A stretch of 64,000 nucleotides of DNA from the NCBI GenBank assembly GCA_002633025.1, contig NMRB01000147.1, positions 9,984 through 73,983 of the forward strand, in the 5' to 3' direction. Below are positions 41,188 through 52,686 of the stretch, one piece after another. Positions within the stretch are counted from its first letter, which is position 1; each line of letters opens with the position of its first letter. Under the pieces are notes generated by a model. It was not told where the DNA came from. It searched no databases and saw only the letters and a program-made list of their open reading frames with translations. A program made the translations under genes and the position numbers. This stretch comes from Notospermus geniculatus. Taxonomy: Eukaryota; Nemertea; Pilidiophora; Heteronemertea; Lineidae.

Positions 41188-43724
41188 GGTCTAACTGCAT
41201 GATGGCCGTATACTAGCCCGGAAAATGAGATCGATAACGGTTTTCTGGCTAATTATGAAAATAGTATATTATTCACTTTATTACATACGTTTTATTTCTA
41301 CTTGGTCTAATTTTACGAAAAATGCACTTGACCTGTATTTAGGAGGAAAAAGCTTTTGATTCCGCTGTTAGTGGGGGACTAGGCCTAGGTTAAATTTGTT
41401 TCTCTTGAAGTCGCTTATTCAAGGTCATTCTTCGAATAAAGAAATAATTTAAATTGGAGTTGCAAAGTAAACCCCATACCTATCTTACAAGACTGTTTGT
41501 GAAGTTGCAGTCAGACTGACCAACGAGGAGCTTTTGTTTCTGTTCCATATCTGGATTAAAACTTGTTTGGCAGGTCTTCCAATTGGCAACACTGCATTTT
41601 GGTGAAATATTGCATAAGGTTTTGTAACTAAGTTTTCATTCTGCGCCAATTATAGACTTCATTGTGAGCGATAATGCTAGCCAGCAAGTGGGCAGTAAAA
41701 ACCCTGTGCGCTTGACCAATTTCGTTAAGAATGATTTTGTGGGATTTCGCTAGTCATTCAATTTGCAAGAGGAATTCTATAGACCTGTGCTTTGAAAGCT
41801 AGGCCATGTATAAAGGTTGAACGTAGTATACATGCCTAGCGTCTTTCATGTACCTGACTATCCTGTGCTAATGTACATGTACATAGTTTATTTACTGAGT
41901 GGTTTTATACAAGTCAGTCACGTTCTTTCAATCGAAATGATCCGACTTGAGCTTGATTGATTTTAAGACCTTGATTTGGCTGTTCAATTGTCAACAAGAT
42001 AGCACCATGACCATCATATTCTTCACTCGAGCAAAAATATTTCACTCTATATACCCTACTCTACTTCCTCTGTAAAACATCTTGGGTACAACTAAACTAC
42101 GCCCAGGATAAATGTTGTGTAATAGCTTGTACCCTGGGTAGGTTACTTCAGTCGCACAACATTGGGTCGTTCACTTGCCCAGGACAACTTTTACCCTTCC
42201 AATCAACTTCTATGGCGTCCTCTCTTGAAGGGTAAAAATATCTGATAAACCTAACTTTTTTTCGTGCCCCCTTCAGCTTTCATTCCCTTGGAGCATAAAC
42301 TTTCAAGTGGAATCACCTTGAATAATGTCTTGACAAAAATCATCGCCTTCGGTTATCTTGATCAATCAGCTAACAAATTGCCGGAGTTTTCTCTCTTTGT
42401 GAAGTATATGAACCATGGAGATAATATGTTTGTTCTTCAAGAATTGCACTCATAATCATACAACGCGAGTCGATTCAGAAAAGCTGCTGTTGTCTGTCTG
42501 AGTGATTGTTTCAAACCTTCTGTTCAGCAACGTCGGTTTACTTCACTTGTGCTTGTGGTTCCACATTTGTGTACCTGTACATCTATTCTGAACATCATCT
42601 ATTTTTAAAGCGGGGAACACGTCTCCATCATGTCCGATGTGGCCGTCCATGGTATGGCAATCAGAGGCGTATTTCCGGCAGACCGTTTTGTTTGTGGCGT
42701 CTGGCTTAGAGGAAGTCTCTGTGTTGAAAGCAATGTGTGCTGTTAGTGGAGCCTCTCTGCTCCTCCAACAAGCGCTTGGTCAGACAAAGTTCAAGGTACC
42801 CCATCCCATTTGTTGACTTAAGATGGTGTTTTGGTCAGGCGCTATCTCGTTCTCCGTTCATGGGGCCGACTATCTTCAATCTGATGCCTTCCTTCATGTT
42901 TTCTTGGTTGCGTTCTGTCTGAGACAACAAACGTCATTGTTCAAGATAAGACACAGGAAATCATCACTTCAGACGCCTGTAGTTTACAAATGAGGTGACA
43001 GATACCTGTATACTCTGTTTCATGTACCTGTATGCTCCGTTTCGAACTAAGGAACAGGAAGTAAAGAGACCAAAAAATGTGTTACCTTGACTCTTCTTTT
43101 GTACTGTAAACCCTATATCTCACAACTGCATTTTCTTTGGAGGGAGGCATGGAAGAGGATGATTTGAAAAAATCAACTTGAAATCAATTAGGCATGTATA
43201 TCAACAACATCACAAGAAATACAGCAAACAAGAACAGTATGTTACCTGTGCGGCGTGTGCCGTGTTCAATCTTTCTAATTATAAATCTAGTATTTTTGAG
43301 GGAGGGTGCATGATACTCATTGCAGACAAAACTTATCATTATCAATTCCCCATGCATGTATGAATGGAACTGAGGCAAATATAAAAAGAACCAGTTTAGC
43401 CATCAGTGTTCTCCAAAAACCATACAAAAACCATAATTCCTTCAAAGATTTGGCTGGGTCGGGTGGCAAATTTTTTGTGTGGCTGTTAATGTTGAATTAA
43501 ATTTTTGGCTGATGGGGGCCTGGGGCCTTGAGCTAAAAACAACATGTGGAAGACAACTGAATATTGTTGTATTATTCAGCTACATATCTGTAAAACCCTG
43601 TTTGGTGAACTTTGCGATGTTCTTGCATTGCTCATCGTGAAAAGTTTCAAATTTATACTTCACCATTTTTTAAGTAGCGTATAAGTTTCTCTGGTTGATT
43701 CATAAAAGTGTGTTTACTGTCAAT
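41188..43724. other. Single-copy spacer between duplications I and II
   Basis: About 2.5 kb with no repeats I could pair. It holds the orphan exon-like segments at 41511-42455 and otherwise nothing recognisable. Confidence 0.5.
41511..42455 (+). CDS. Possible two last exons of an unidentified gene
   Basis: Exon-like segment 41511-41573 (TTGCAG acceptor, frame RLTNEELLFLFHIWIKTCLA, phase-1 end at a weak GTCTTC donor) is in phase with 42277-42455 (CCTTCAG acceptor, frame FIPLEHKLSSGITLNNVLTK.. FSLFVKYMNHGDNMFVLQEL, then stop). The second segment has the look of a ubiquitin-fold or Ras-association domain (turn, TLNNVL helix, FSLF strand, FVLQE), but I cannot name a family. Upstream exons, if any, were not found and would have to skip duplication I or start nearby. 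Confidence 0.3.
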
Positions 43725-43738
43725 CTTTTTATCCATAG

Positions 43739-43916
43739 TCAACCCTCCGCTCCTGGGTATTGGAAGATCCGGGTTGCCTACGGTTTTATTCAACAGGAAG
43801 TGAAAATCAAAATGACGGATGCGGAAAAAATGAAACGCTGGCCGCCTCGTCTTGAGTGTTTTGAAATGGCGCAGCTGCCCGCTGAAACTGAAGCCGAGAA
43901 TAAAAATTTGATTTAG
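43739..43916 (+). CDS. Possible terminal exon, copy 1
   Basis: After a TTTTTATCCATAG acceptor the frame reads QPSAPGYWKIRVAYGFIQQE.. KRWPPRLECFEMAQLP and stops. Composition is protein-like, and the copy at 52509-52686 keeps the frame with essentially the same translation. The family was not recognised. It could be a 3' exon of the segment at 41511-42455, but that one already ends in a stop. Confidence 0.3.
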
Positions 43917-44169
43917 ACGGCGGCATCGGAAAATGTAGACCTACCTGGAGTATTTTACTGACTGTTCACTTTTGCTGTTAGTATAGACCAATTTGAAAAA
44001 TAGATTTTGAAGTACTGTGATGAATCACCGAGTGTATTCCCCCAAAAGTGTGATTTTGGAGGTTGGGCTTAATTCTGTGCTATGAGTTCATTTAAGGTTC
44101 TCGCATTTTCTGTTGAAGTTTCTCCTGTATCAGCTGGCTACTTTAAAAAGAATTGCCTCCCTATAGAAA

Positions 44170-44345
44170 ATAAATTTTAATGGGATCCCATTGGGGTGAC
44201 CTTCTCATCCCAGTGGGTTAAATCCATGCCGATGGGATTTCAGTGGGATCCCATTCAATCCTAGTTCAGTAAAAGCATTTGGAAATCCCGATGGGATGAG
44301 GGGTATCCATTCTACTGGGATTTCCATTGGGATCCAAGGGATATT
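44170..44345. repeat. GGGATCCCA-rich repeat
   Basis: Repeated TGGGATCCCA, CCCAGTGGGAT and CCGATGGGAT words in both orientations form an imperfect foldback. Relatives are at 33050-33170, 38445-38570, 46480-46620 and 52985-53160. Confidence 0.65.
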
Positions 44346-45961
44346 TTCTATGGCGTATGAGGGGTAAATGGTAAACAACGAAGGTGCTAAAGTGTCCTCA
44401 ACTAGTCAACCTTCAAGTTAGCAAAATTTTGTTTCGCTTCTCATGTATTTTGGAAAAATTTGACCAAGTGAAAAAAAATCAAACTTAAAAAATACTTCTC
44501 CCTCCCATGTATGTAGCTTGTAACTGATCAGTTGATCATACCATCATTAATATTTTGGAGTGAAACTTTTGAACACACCTTGAAACCTCATTATGTAAGA
44601 ACTGTAAGAATGGCACCTGGTGCTGTGAGCATGAGGTATGTATGGAATGGTCAAGGCAAGGTTGCTCCGTCACAGGTCAAGACATACACCATGAAAAACA
44701 AAGACCTGACCATTATAGTCAACCATCTTGAATTTTATTGAGACTTTGACATTTATCAGTTCGTAAAAAATACTTTTCTCTTTTCTCGTTTAGGAACAGA
44801 GCACGGGTGCCCAGACTGGCCAAATCTTGACCTGTTTGTCAAACTGCCAGGGGCAATTTCACTGAAATTGATAAACCTTCCAAATCCGAGTCTTACAGAA
44901 ATCTTGTCATATACATGTAGGTATATTCATTGGAAAGGACTCTCTGAGAGCTTTCCAGTGAAGTTCTGTGTGATGGTCCAAGTATCTTTCAAGCTTTCGA
45001 AAAAAATTGGCCATGGCAGCAAAAAAAGAAGCCCATGATTGCCCATACTGGCCTGGTGTTTCCATTCAAGAAACCAACATCTGCCAACTTCCCAGCAATT
45101 TTATATTTTGATATTTTCAAACCGTTCAAAGCAGGATGTGGATGTGGAATGGTGTCAATTTATCAGGAAAGCCTCATTTCAGTACCACTTGCCGGAGTCC
45201 TTGAAATCTCCTCAAAATTCTATTCGTGGGTTCGACTTCCTGTTGCTAGGGAGAACGTCTGATCAAAAAGATCTTCTAAGGAAATGTAATTTTTCAACCC
45301 CATAGGGTATGAAATACAATTTTCATGATATCAATTGAATGTGCAGGAAACAGGGTCGTCCTTCCTGTAACATTTTCTAAATACTCTGTCTCGCACTCTA
45401 AAAATAGCTTCATTTATAAGGACCGGAAAGGGCAACTTCCTGCCCTTCAGATAAAGGGCTAGCGTAACCAACTTCCGACCCTATTCTCACCCTTAATTTT
45501 GTGACCCAAAGTGTCGGGGAGCAACCCCTAAAATCTCGCAAATCCTCCTTCGAAATGCCCTAAAATAGCCGGCTGAAAATAAACCGGAAAGGTTCAGTTG
45601 AGTTGATCTAAATAAAGTGCAGCTTTTCCTTTCTTCCTGTCTTCATTGAGAAAGACCAGCCTGTGCCTCTGACTACAGCCCTCTACATTGTACATCCATA
45701 CATTGTACCCGCTCTATAGCCTTCCACCCACTCTGCTCGAGAAAATTGATCAATTCCAACCATGTGAATGGATGGAATCCATTTTGTTGCGCGCTATGCA
45801 TTGTCCGTGTACACCATGTATGCTGGCGTATACCGGTACCTGTATGTATAAGACTCCTATGTGGATACATTAGAGGGATAAATCAGTTATTTCATTGTGC
45901 AGTAGGGGCTCTGGTTGTTTTGAGTTGAAATATTAGCATTCGGGTTTTGGTATGCTCAAAT

Positions 45962-48336
45962 GACATGAGGGTTTAAAAATGTACTTTTTAGATGCATTTC
46001 CTCTCCACATATTCCTGTATGAAGAAAAATTATATGACCAACGCAACAGTTCCTATGGAATCTTGTTCGTGATATCGGGTGAACTGCAGCTATTCAGTGT
46101 AAAAAATATTAGTGTCAAGGTTGGTTGGTTTTGTATCAAAGGCAGTGGGGGTGATGTTCATTGACCCTTTATGTTCCTGGTGGAATATTTGTTGATTTGA
46201 AACGTAATGACTAGCTGCATGTTGGGCCTTGGGGCATAAGGTGATCTGTGAACTTTTCATGGCAAGGCTGATCTGCAGACTACATAAAAATGTTCTGTCA
46301 TCCTCTGAGTACTGTACCTGATGTATATCACTTGGAATGAGATTTTGTGTAGGCCTATATTAAAATTGTTGGGACATGATGTAGGTCACCATACTGTATG
46401 ACTGTTTTGACAAAACAAGCCTGAATATAAAAAATAGCTTTCGCGATAAAAAAAGATGTTTGAAACCATTGGCCTACAGAAGTCTCAATGGGATCCCACT
46501 AGGATGGTCTGTTCCCAGTGCAATAAAGCCATCCGATGGGATCCCAGTGAGATCCCAGTTGTGAGCATTTGGGAATGGGTTCCGATCCCATTGGAATCCC
46601 AGTGACATTTTCTATTGGTATGACACTCTATTAGCACTGGAGCGGNTGTCCCTGAGTATTATGTTCACAATCTAATGATAATCTGAAGAGTCATCTAGGG
46701 CTATACCCTCCAAATTGGTGGGAAAGAAATCTGCTGTGTTGTATTCCTGCAATTCTTCAGTCTCCATCAGCCAATTTTTTTTTGCAATGCTAACATATCA
46801 TCTGGTGTATGCTGAGTTGGACACTCATGAAAAGCATAAAAGTGTGCCTACTGTGTGTGCTTGTACTAATACAATGTGAATGACCTCCAAAGTGGGATAT
46901 TTGCGAACCAAGTGGGCTCTAAGGGTTTGTGTAAAACGTTCTGAACTAACTGCATTCGGTAGGCCTTGGTGTAGAAAAATGTGCTCCATTACTATTACTA
47001 ATAAAATAACCTTCACATATATGCCTGTGTGAATGTAGGCCTACTTCCCGTTGTAATTTTCATTGATAATAAATAGGTTCAGTGGATGATTGCAGTACAT
47101 GGGTTGAGGGGAAATAATACGCGGATAATTACGTGTGGTCACTGGGCGCAATTTGTCATTCATTGAGATTCATAATGTGTTCCAATTCTTGCAGGATGCA
47201 AATCTGCTACAGTCTATATACACGGGTCTATATACACAGAGTTATGTTGCTAGTATAGGCCTGACAGAAACTTGCTCTCAAAGTGTATTGAGGTGCCTTT
47301 TACATTAATCTTTGGTGAACCCAAACTATTGATGAACCCCACCCCAACCGCCGCACCCCGTTTGCCTGAACCTGTGATATAAATTTAGAACATTTGGATT
47401 TGTTGGGGAGATGGGGTGGCAATTTTAATTTCAACTTCACTCAAACTCTTGAATATGGGCCTACACCTTGGGAATTTGAGGTGGTTGCTGAGCTGCCTTT
47501 GAATTGAGGTCAATGTACAACCATATACCTGGTGAAAAATGGCTTGCCTTAAATTTCCTTTGGTAAACCAGAAGTGAGAAGCTTGACCGACTAACATCCA
47601 AGTTGCATCCGCATGTTGAATAGTCCCTTGAAACGACGACAATTTTGCTTGTAATTCAACATGCATCGTGTGCATAGCTGATGAATATATTTATTCCATC
47701 ATTAAACAGGCGTTAAACCGGTGTTTATAGCATGTTTTTCGGTATTTTTGGTGATCTACTTTATAACGTTTGCTTGACGTTTTCCGGCCATCTTGTTTGT
47801 CACATGACCAGATGAGATCACATGACCACTGAAAATAAGTAGTCTCTGCAGTATGGCGGCCATGATACATCAGAGTCAATGACGCTAAATTAATAAAAGT
47901 CATGACTCTGTGGTTCAGAGTGTAATCTTTGGTGAACCTGAAGTATTGATGAACCCCCACCCCAACCGCCGCACCCTCTGTTTGCCTGAACTTTTGATAT
48001 AAATTTAGAACATTTGGATTTGTTGGGGAGATGGAGTGGCAATTTTAATTTCAACTTCACTCAAACTCTTAAATATTGGTCTACACCTTGGGAACTTAGA
48101 GGTGGTTGCTGAGCTGCCTTTGAATTGAGGTCAATGTACAACCATATACCTGGTGAAAAATGGCTTGCCTTAAATTTCCTTTGGTAAACCCCTCTGATGG
48201 GTGCAGTACATTAGCTCCATCATCACTAAAATCAAACTTCAAAGAGAAGCCAGTGTAATTGGGGTTTACGGTAAGCTGCTACTTTGTCTAATTATTTTAT
48301 GCTTTAGGCCCAAGCTGTTTGAAACTTAACCGCTTC
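45962..48336. other. Segment present only in unit 1 of duplication II
   Basis: It has no gene I recognise. It holds a GGGATCCCA-type repeat (46480-46620), an ambiguous base (46646) and an internal direct duplication of about 265 bp (47308-47572 and 47920-48190, starting CTTTGGTGAACC). Confidence 0.6.
47308..48190. repeat. Direct duplication, about 265 bp, with spacer
   Basis: 47308-47572 and 47920-48190 share CTTTGGTGAACC.. CCCCAACCGCCGCACCC.. GGATTTGTTGGGGAGATGG and end in AAATTTCCTTTGGTAAACC. They are separated by about 350 bp of different sequence. Confidence 0.8.
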
Positions 48337-49213
48337 GGCAACAGGCTGTGCATTAGTGGCTCAGCGGGATGCAAGAATGATGGCTTTCAGTCGCAACACA
48401 CATAGCCAAGCTCATAGTAAACGAACAGTAGCAAGAGGCTAAATGATATGTTAGCATTTAACTTTCTATCCCAAGCATGCTAGCCCAAGGAATACAGAAT
48501 GAAGCTTGGTTGAGGATAGGCGAGATGGAAGTTGTGTTTCAAGAATTTTCTTCTGCAATTTCTGAACGGACAATCATGAGGCTGGACAAGTATGTTTACA
48601 TGGACCAAAAATTTGTTGGTATGATCAACTTAGGAAAATGAATAAAAATCGACCTTGCACCCCTGCTCTGAAGTTGGACGAATTTTCTAACGTTTGCACC
48701 TAAGAGAAGTCCCAGTTTATCACTTCAGTTCAGTGTCCAGTATGAAATTAGGAGGGACGATCAAATTGCTAATAGCTTCTGCAGGTGTTTGTAGGGTAAT
48801 TAATGTGTTAATTTGTCACTGATTAGATGTAGGGCTTCGAAGATATCCTTACACTGACATACCATGGCCAATTCATGTTACTGGTGAAAATATTTTAATT
48901 TAGGTGGTTGTGTACATGTAGGCCTACACCAGTGTGCGGAGAGTAAACGCAGAAAAAGATTTGGGTAGCCTTTCGTAGGTATACAAAATACGCTATGTGT
49001 ATAGTTCTACCTGTTGGCTCCAGCCATTTCCTCCCGAGAATTCTCTAGCAGTACTGTGTGATTTGTAAGGCATACCTTGGACGCAGATCTATCATATCCT
49101 GGAGAGTTTAGAAATACTAAGAGTTAGGTTGGTGGTTGTGGGATGGGCCAGTGTGCCTCAAACCTATCTTGTGGCCACTGGTACATAAAAACATTGGTAA
49201 TACCAGAAGGTGA

Positions 49214-49742
49214 TTTTAGCTCACCTGTGAGCTAAAGTCGTCACGTGGTGTCCATCATTCGTCGTCGCAAAAATAGATAAGCGAGCGAGTTAGCAGGGCA
49301 CGTTTCGTAACTGCTTGGCCTATTGACACCAAACTTGGTACACATGTGCCCCTAGGCCAGATGACCTCAGGCACCAAGTTTCGGTCCGATATGATTCCTG
49401 GCTTGGCCACCAGGGGGAGGCTAAACCGAAAACCTTTAAAGTGCTATTTTGCCTTAACCGTTCGTTGGTCGGATCCTCACCAAATTTTTATCGTAGGTCA
49501 TCTGATGAGAATACATGATATATCACCCGGGTTTTTGATTTGACCTTATTTTCAAGGTCACAGAGGTCAAAGTTCGAAATTACGCCGTTGGGTGGCACGT
49601 TTCGTGGGTATTTGCCCTGGATTATTCAAATTAGGTGTGATGATGTGTCTAGGTAACCTCTATGTCTACAGCGAATTTCGGTCCGATCGGACTTCAAATG
49701 TGGCCACCAGGTGGCTATCTTGGAAATCAGGCAAAAAGCCCA
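49214..49742. repeat. Dispersed repeat TTTTAGCTCACCTG / AAGGTCACAGAGGTCAA, copy 1
   Basis: It begins with a TTAGCTCACCTGTGAGCTAA palindrome, then CACCAAACTTGGTACACATG, GGCTTGGCCACCAG and CAAGGTCACAGAGGTCAA blocks. A weaker second set follows at 50266-50640. This block style is common in marine invertebrate genomes (from memory). Paralogues are at 55629-55923, 56106-56340 and 56341-56737. Confidence 0.65.
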
Positions 49743-49756
49743 TAGTGACTCTTTAA

Positions 49757-50259
49757 GGCGAGCATTTTTTTATTAGTTGGCTCTCGAGCTTTTTAGTGCC
49801 ATTTTTCAAATCGGAGGATGGAAAAAAGAAAAAGAAAAAAATTTTTTTTTCAAGTTCTCACAGCTTCTGTTCTGGGATTGAAAGCAGGAGGATAGAAAAA
49901 AATAATTTTTTTTTCCAAAATAAAGAAAGTCTTGCTCATGTTTTTCACAAATACCTACCTGACAACTACTACCTATTTCAACTCAACCCTTCAAGATTGG
50001 GACATAATTGAAAGCATGTCATGGCAGTGGTGAACGCTGTGCACGGTTGCTGTGCATAGCGCTGTACATCGACGTACGCTACATCCACGGCGCTGCAGCT
50101 GAGATCGGCGGGCGGAATAAAAATAAAATAAAAAAAAAATTGTGAATATTTGCGTCGGCGGGCTCGAGAATGGCCAAAAAAAAAATTTTTTTTTTATTCA
50201 TTTTCGGCAGTTTTAGGGGTCGGCGGGCTCGAGAGCCAACTAATAAAAAAATGCTCGCC
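49757..50259. mobile_element. 503-bp Harbinger-like non-autonomous element
   Basis: Inverted ends of about 33 bp begin GGCGAGCATTTTTTTATTAG then TTGGCTCTCGAGC. They are flanked by TAA on both sides (49754-49756, 50260-50262). The paralogous site near 56343 reads CTTTAATGAACTG with no element. A 3-bp TAA target duplication with GGC termini fits the PIF/Harbinger group. The interior is A/T-run rich with no open frame of note. Confidence 0.85.
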
Positions 50260-50639
50260 TAATGAACTGAGTGCATCAATCCAGTTTGTATAGCTTGGTC
50301 TACCACTGGAGCTATTGAGTCGACTTCAAACATGATCATCACATACTTTGGCTTTTAAGTGCGATTTTCACGGATCTTCACCAAATTTTTATCTTAGTTA
50401 CGTCTAATGTTAATTTGACCTCTTTTTCAAGGTCACAGAGGTCAAGCTTCAAAATTTTGCCATTTGGTGGGACATTCCATTGCTGCTGGGGCTACTGACC
50501 TGAAACCTGGTGCATTTATTCCCCAAGGTCAGATAGCCTGAGACCAAGTTTAGGCCCGATTCGATTCTTGGCTTGGCCACCAGGTGGCCAAAATCGATAA
50601 CACAAAAAGTGCAATAACTCCTGGACTCTTGGCTACTGG

Positions 50640-50793
50640 AAGCGATGCCGAGCTGAGTAGCACAGCGATGGTGAATATTTCGGTGGAAGAGCAGCATGCA
50701 GCGTGTTACATTTTAAATAAAGTCCTGGTATCTCAGGATGATGTCGGAGTAATCAGATTGCGTTTTTCCCGATATCATGATGTCAGACACTGA
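50640..50793 (+). other. Small conserved frame, copy 1 (function unknown)
   Basis: The frame GSDAELSSTAMVNISVEEQH.. RLRFSRYHDVRH stop recurs at 57873-58030 with one Val/Ile change. The two copies are embedded in different upstream sequence because of a length difference of about 1.1 kb. No family was recognised and no splice acceptor is convincing. Confidence 0.2.
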
Positions 50794-50894
50794 CATTTTT
50801 GTAATAGAGAACAGTGATGCTTGTTGTACTGTACTACCTCCTGTTACACAGCACGGCTTAACCCGTCGGCCATGGAAGATTTCCTGTACGGCAT

Positions 50895-51005
50895 TCCCTT
50901 ATTGGCCTAGTGGGTGGTGTGTTGGCCTCCGACCTAGAAGTTATACTTAGCAACGTTGAGTGGCGGTCAGTTCTTGGATGGGTGGCGGTGGCATGGGTGA
51001 CATAA
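50895..51005 (+). mobile_element. SINE-like fragment with tRNA-like and 5S-like parts
   Basis: TTGGCCTAGTGGGTGGTG resembles a tRNA A box and GTTGGCCTCCGACC an anticodon arm. The next part (CTTAGCAACGTTGAGTGGCG, GTCAGTTCTTGGATGGGTG) resembles the 3' half of 5S rRNA, including its internal promoter. The paralogue at 58133-58190 keeps only the first part. It is very degenerate. Confidence 0.35.
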
Positions 51006-51054
51006 TATATGTACACTTTTGGTGATGCATGATCTCTCTCATGCAAAGTCACCT

Positions 51055-51419
51055 AAAGGTGCTTACAGGTCGACATTGCGTCTTGAAGCAACTCAACGGA
51101 TCCGTCGCAGATTAAAAAAAAACACCACGCGCAGGTCGACATTTCAGCGATTGAGAGGAACTTGGAGCAACTGGCAGTTACCTCATACAGCAGGCGCAGG
51201 TTGAGGGATCTGAGTGGAACTGGAGCCAAGTCGCCGAAACGTAGAACATGGGCAAGTCCCGGCAACTAGCCGATCTGGCAGTTGCTCGGAGACGCAAGCA
51301 CGCTCAGGTCAACAAAATCGGCAACTGATCAGTCACTCCGAGAGTTGCTTCCATCGCCATAAAGCTAGTTGCCTTGAGGACATTGCTTCAAGACGCAATG
51401 TCGACCTCTAAGCACCTTA
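51055..51419. mobile_element. MITE with AAGGTGCTTACAGGTCGAC ends
   Basis: The left end AAGGTGCTTACAGGTCGACA then TTGCGTCTTGAAGCAA is matched by the inverted right end (TTGCTTCAAGACGCAATG then TCGACCTCTAAGCACCTT). The paralogue in unit 2 (about 58190-58300) keeps the right half only. Confidence 0.75.
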
Positions 51420-51929
51420 AAGCCTCTTCCACACTACGCAAGTCGATGCGACTAACTCATTACAAAGCGATATTTGCATGCCGTGAAGTGTGGACACCTT
51501 TCCAGCTAGTCGGTAGCATCCCTACTCCATGCATCCCGGAGGTTGTAGCCAGTCGGAGTTAGCCTATTCATTTCGTCACGTGACTTGATGGCTGTGGTGG
51601 TTGAAAGTCATACCATGTTCAACTTCTACGACAAATCATGATCCCGATGGTCGTTGACCTGACTTAGTTACGATTCCCTGGCCATGGTTTCTTCACTTGA
51701 TGCGGACTGTTCCATCGAGGTGCAGGCAATCGTAGGTTCGACCTGACATCAGCCTAAAGCATGGTGCATAGAATGCATTTTTGTCTTCTTTGAAAATAAT
51801 GAAATCACCTGGCATGCCCGGTGCCTCCTTCACGTCCTAAGAGGATAACAGGTGTCACAACTTGAATCCTAAACCAACCTGGTATATTTTGCGTTGATGA
51901 TCTTGCCATATCCGGGTCTCACTCTCAAT

Positions 51930-52050
51930 TGGCTGATACGTATAAAAGCTAGCAAATGCTTTTACTTCATGTTTTGTAGTACATTTACATTGGACCTCGC
52001 TGTGCAAATCTTAACAAAGCATTTGACAACTTTTATGAACACCAGCCAGT
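51930..52050. mobile_element. MITE family 4, copy 3
   Basis: GGCTGATACGTATAAAAGC and TTTTATGAACACCAGCC ends with the AGCAAATGCTTTTACTT inner arm. It is the paralogue of 58821-58945. Confidence 0.75.
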
Positions 52051-52508
52051 GATTACCAGATCTCTGTCTGCTGAGCAGGCTTGGATTGATCCCACAAGCC
52101 CTCTCGATTGGGAAGTTGAATAAATCTGTAGCATTTTACCATCACCGAAATAGGACAATTCATGAGAAATTAGAATATGACACTGGTTCAGTTGAGCAGT
52201 TTTCATAACTTCCACATTTCAATGACATTGTTACCACGTCACAGCTGCTTGAAAAAAAGTTATCTCCTCTCCCTCCGTAGGTATTTTTTTGCAGGTTTTA
52301 TTTTCAGATACCGGCATCCTAAATTTTGTTGCATTCCTCACAGTAATTCCCATTACCAGAAAGTCCTGTATACCCAGTTTCACCCTACCAGTTTCGCCCT
52401 CGCGTGCAGACAAGTCACAAGTGTCCTGGGATTGAACATGGGCAGGTATCCCGAGGCAACAGTTCTTGGCATATCAAAACCCATCTGATTCACCATTTTT
52501 ATCCATAG

Positions 52509-52686
52509 CCAACCCTCCGCTCCTGGGTATTGGAAGATCCGGGTTGCCTACGGTTTTATTCAACAGGAAGTGAAAATCAAAATGACGGATGCGGAAAAAA
52601 TGAAACGCTGGCCGCCTCGTCTTGAGTGTTTTGAAATGGCGCAGCTGCCCGCTGAAACCGAAGCCGAGAATAAAAATTTGATTTAG
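52509..52686 (+). CDS. Possible terminal exon, copy 2
   Basis: This is the paralogue of 43739-43916 in the second unit of duplication II. I see two substitutions (the first exon base, and ACT to ACC, which is synonymous) and an intact stop. Such conservation while the flanks diverge would suggest constraint, but the segment is too short to be sure. Confidence 0.3.

Noticed and set aside
43739-43916. Fragment of an alpha-2-macroglobulin/thioester protein (PGYWKIRVAYG..)
   Set aside because: The resemblance is limited to a short W.IRV pattern; too weak to name.
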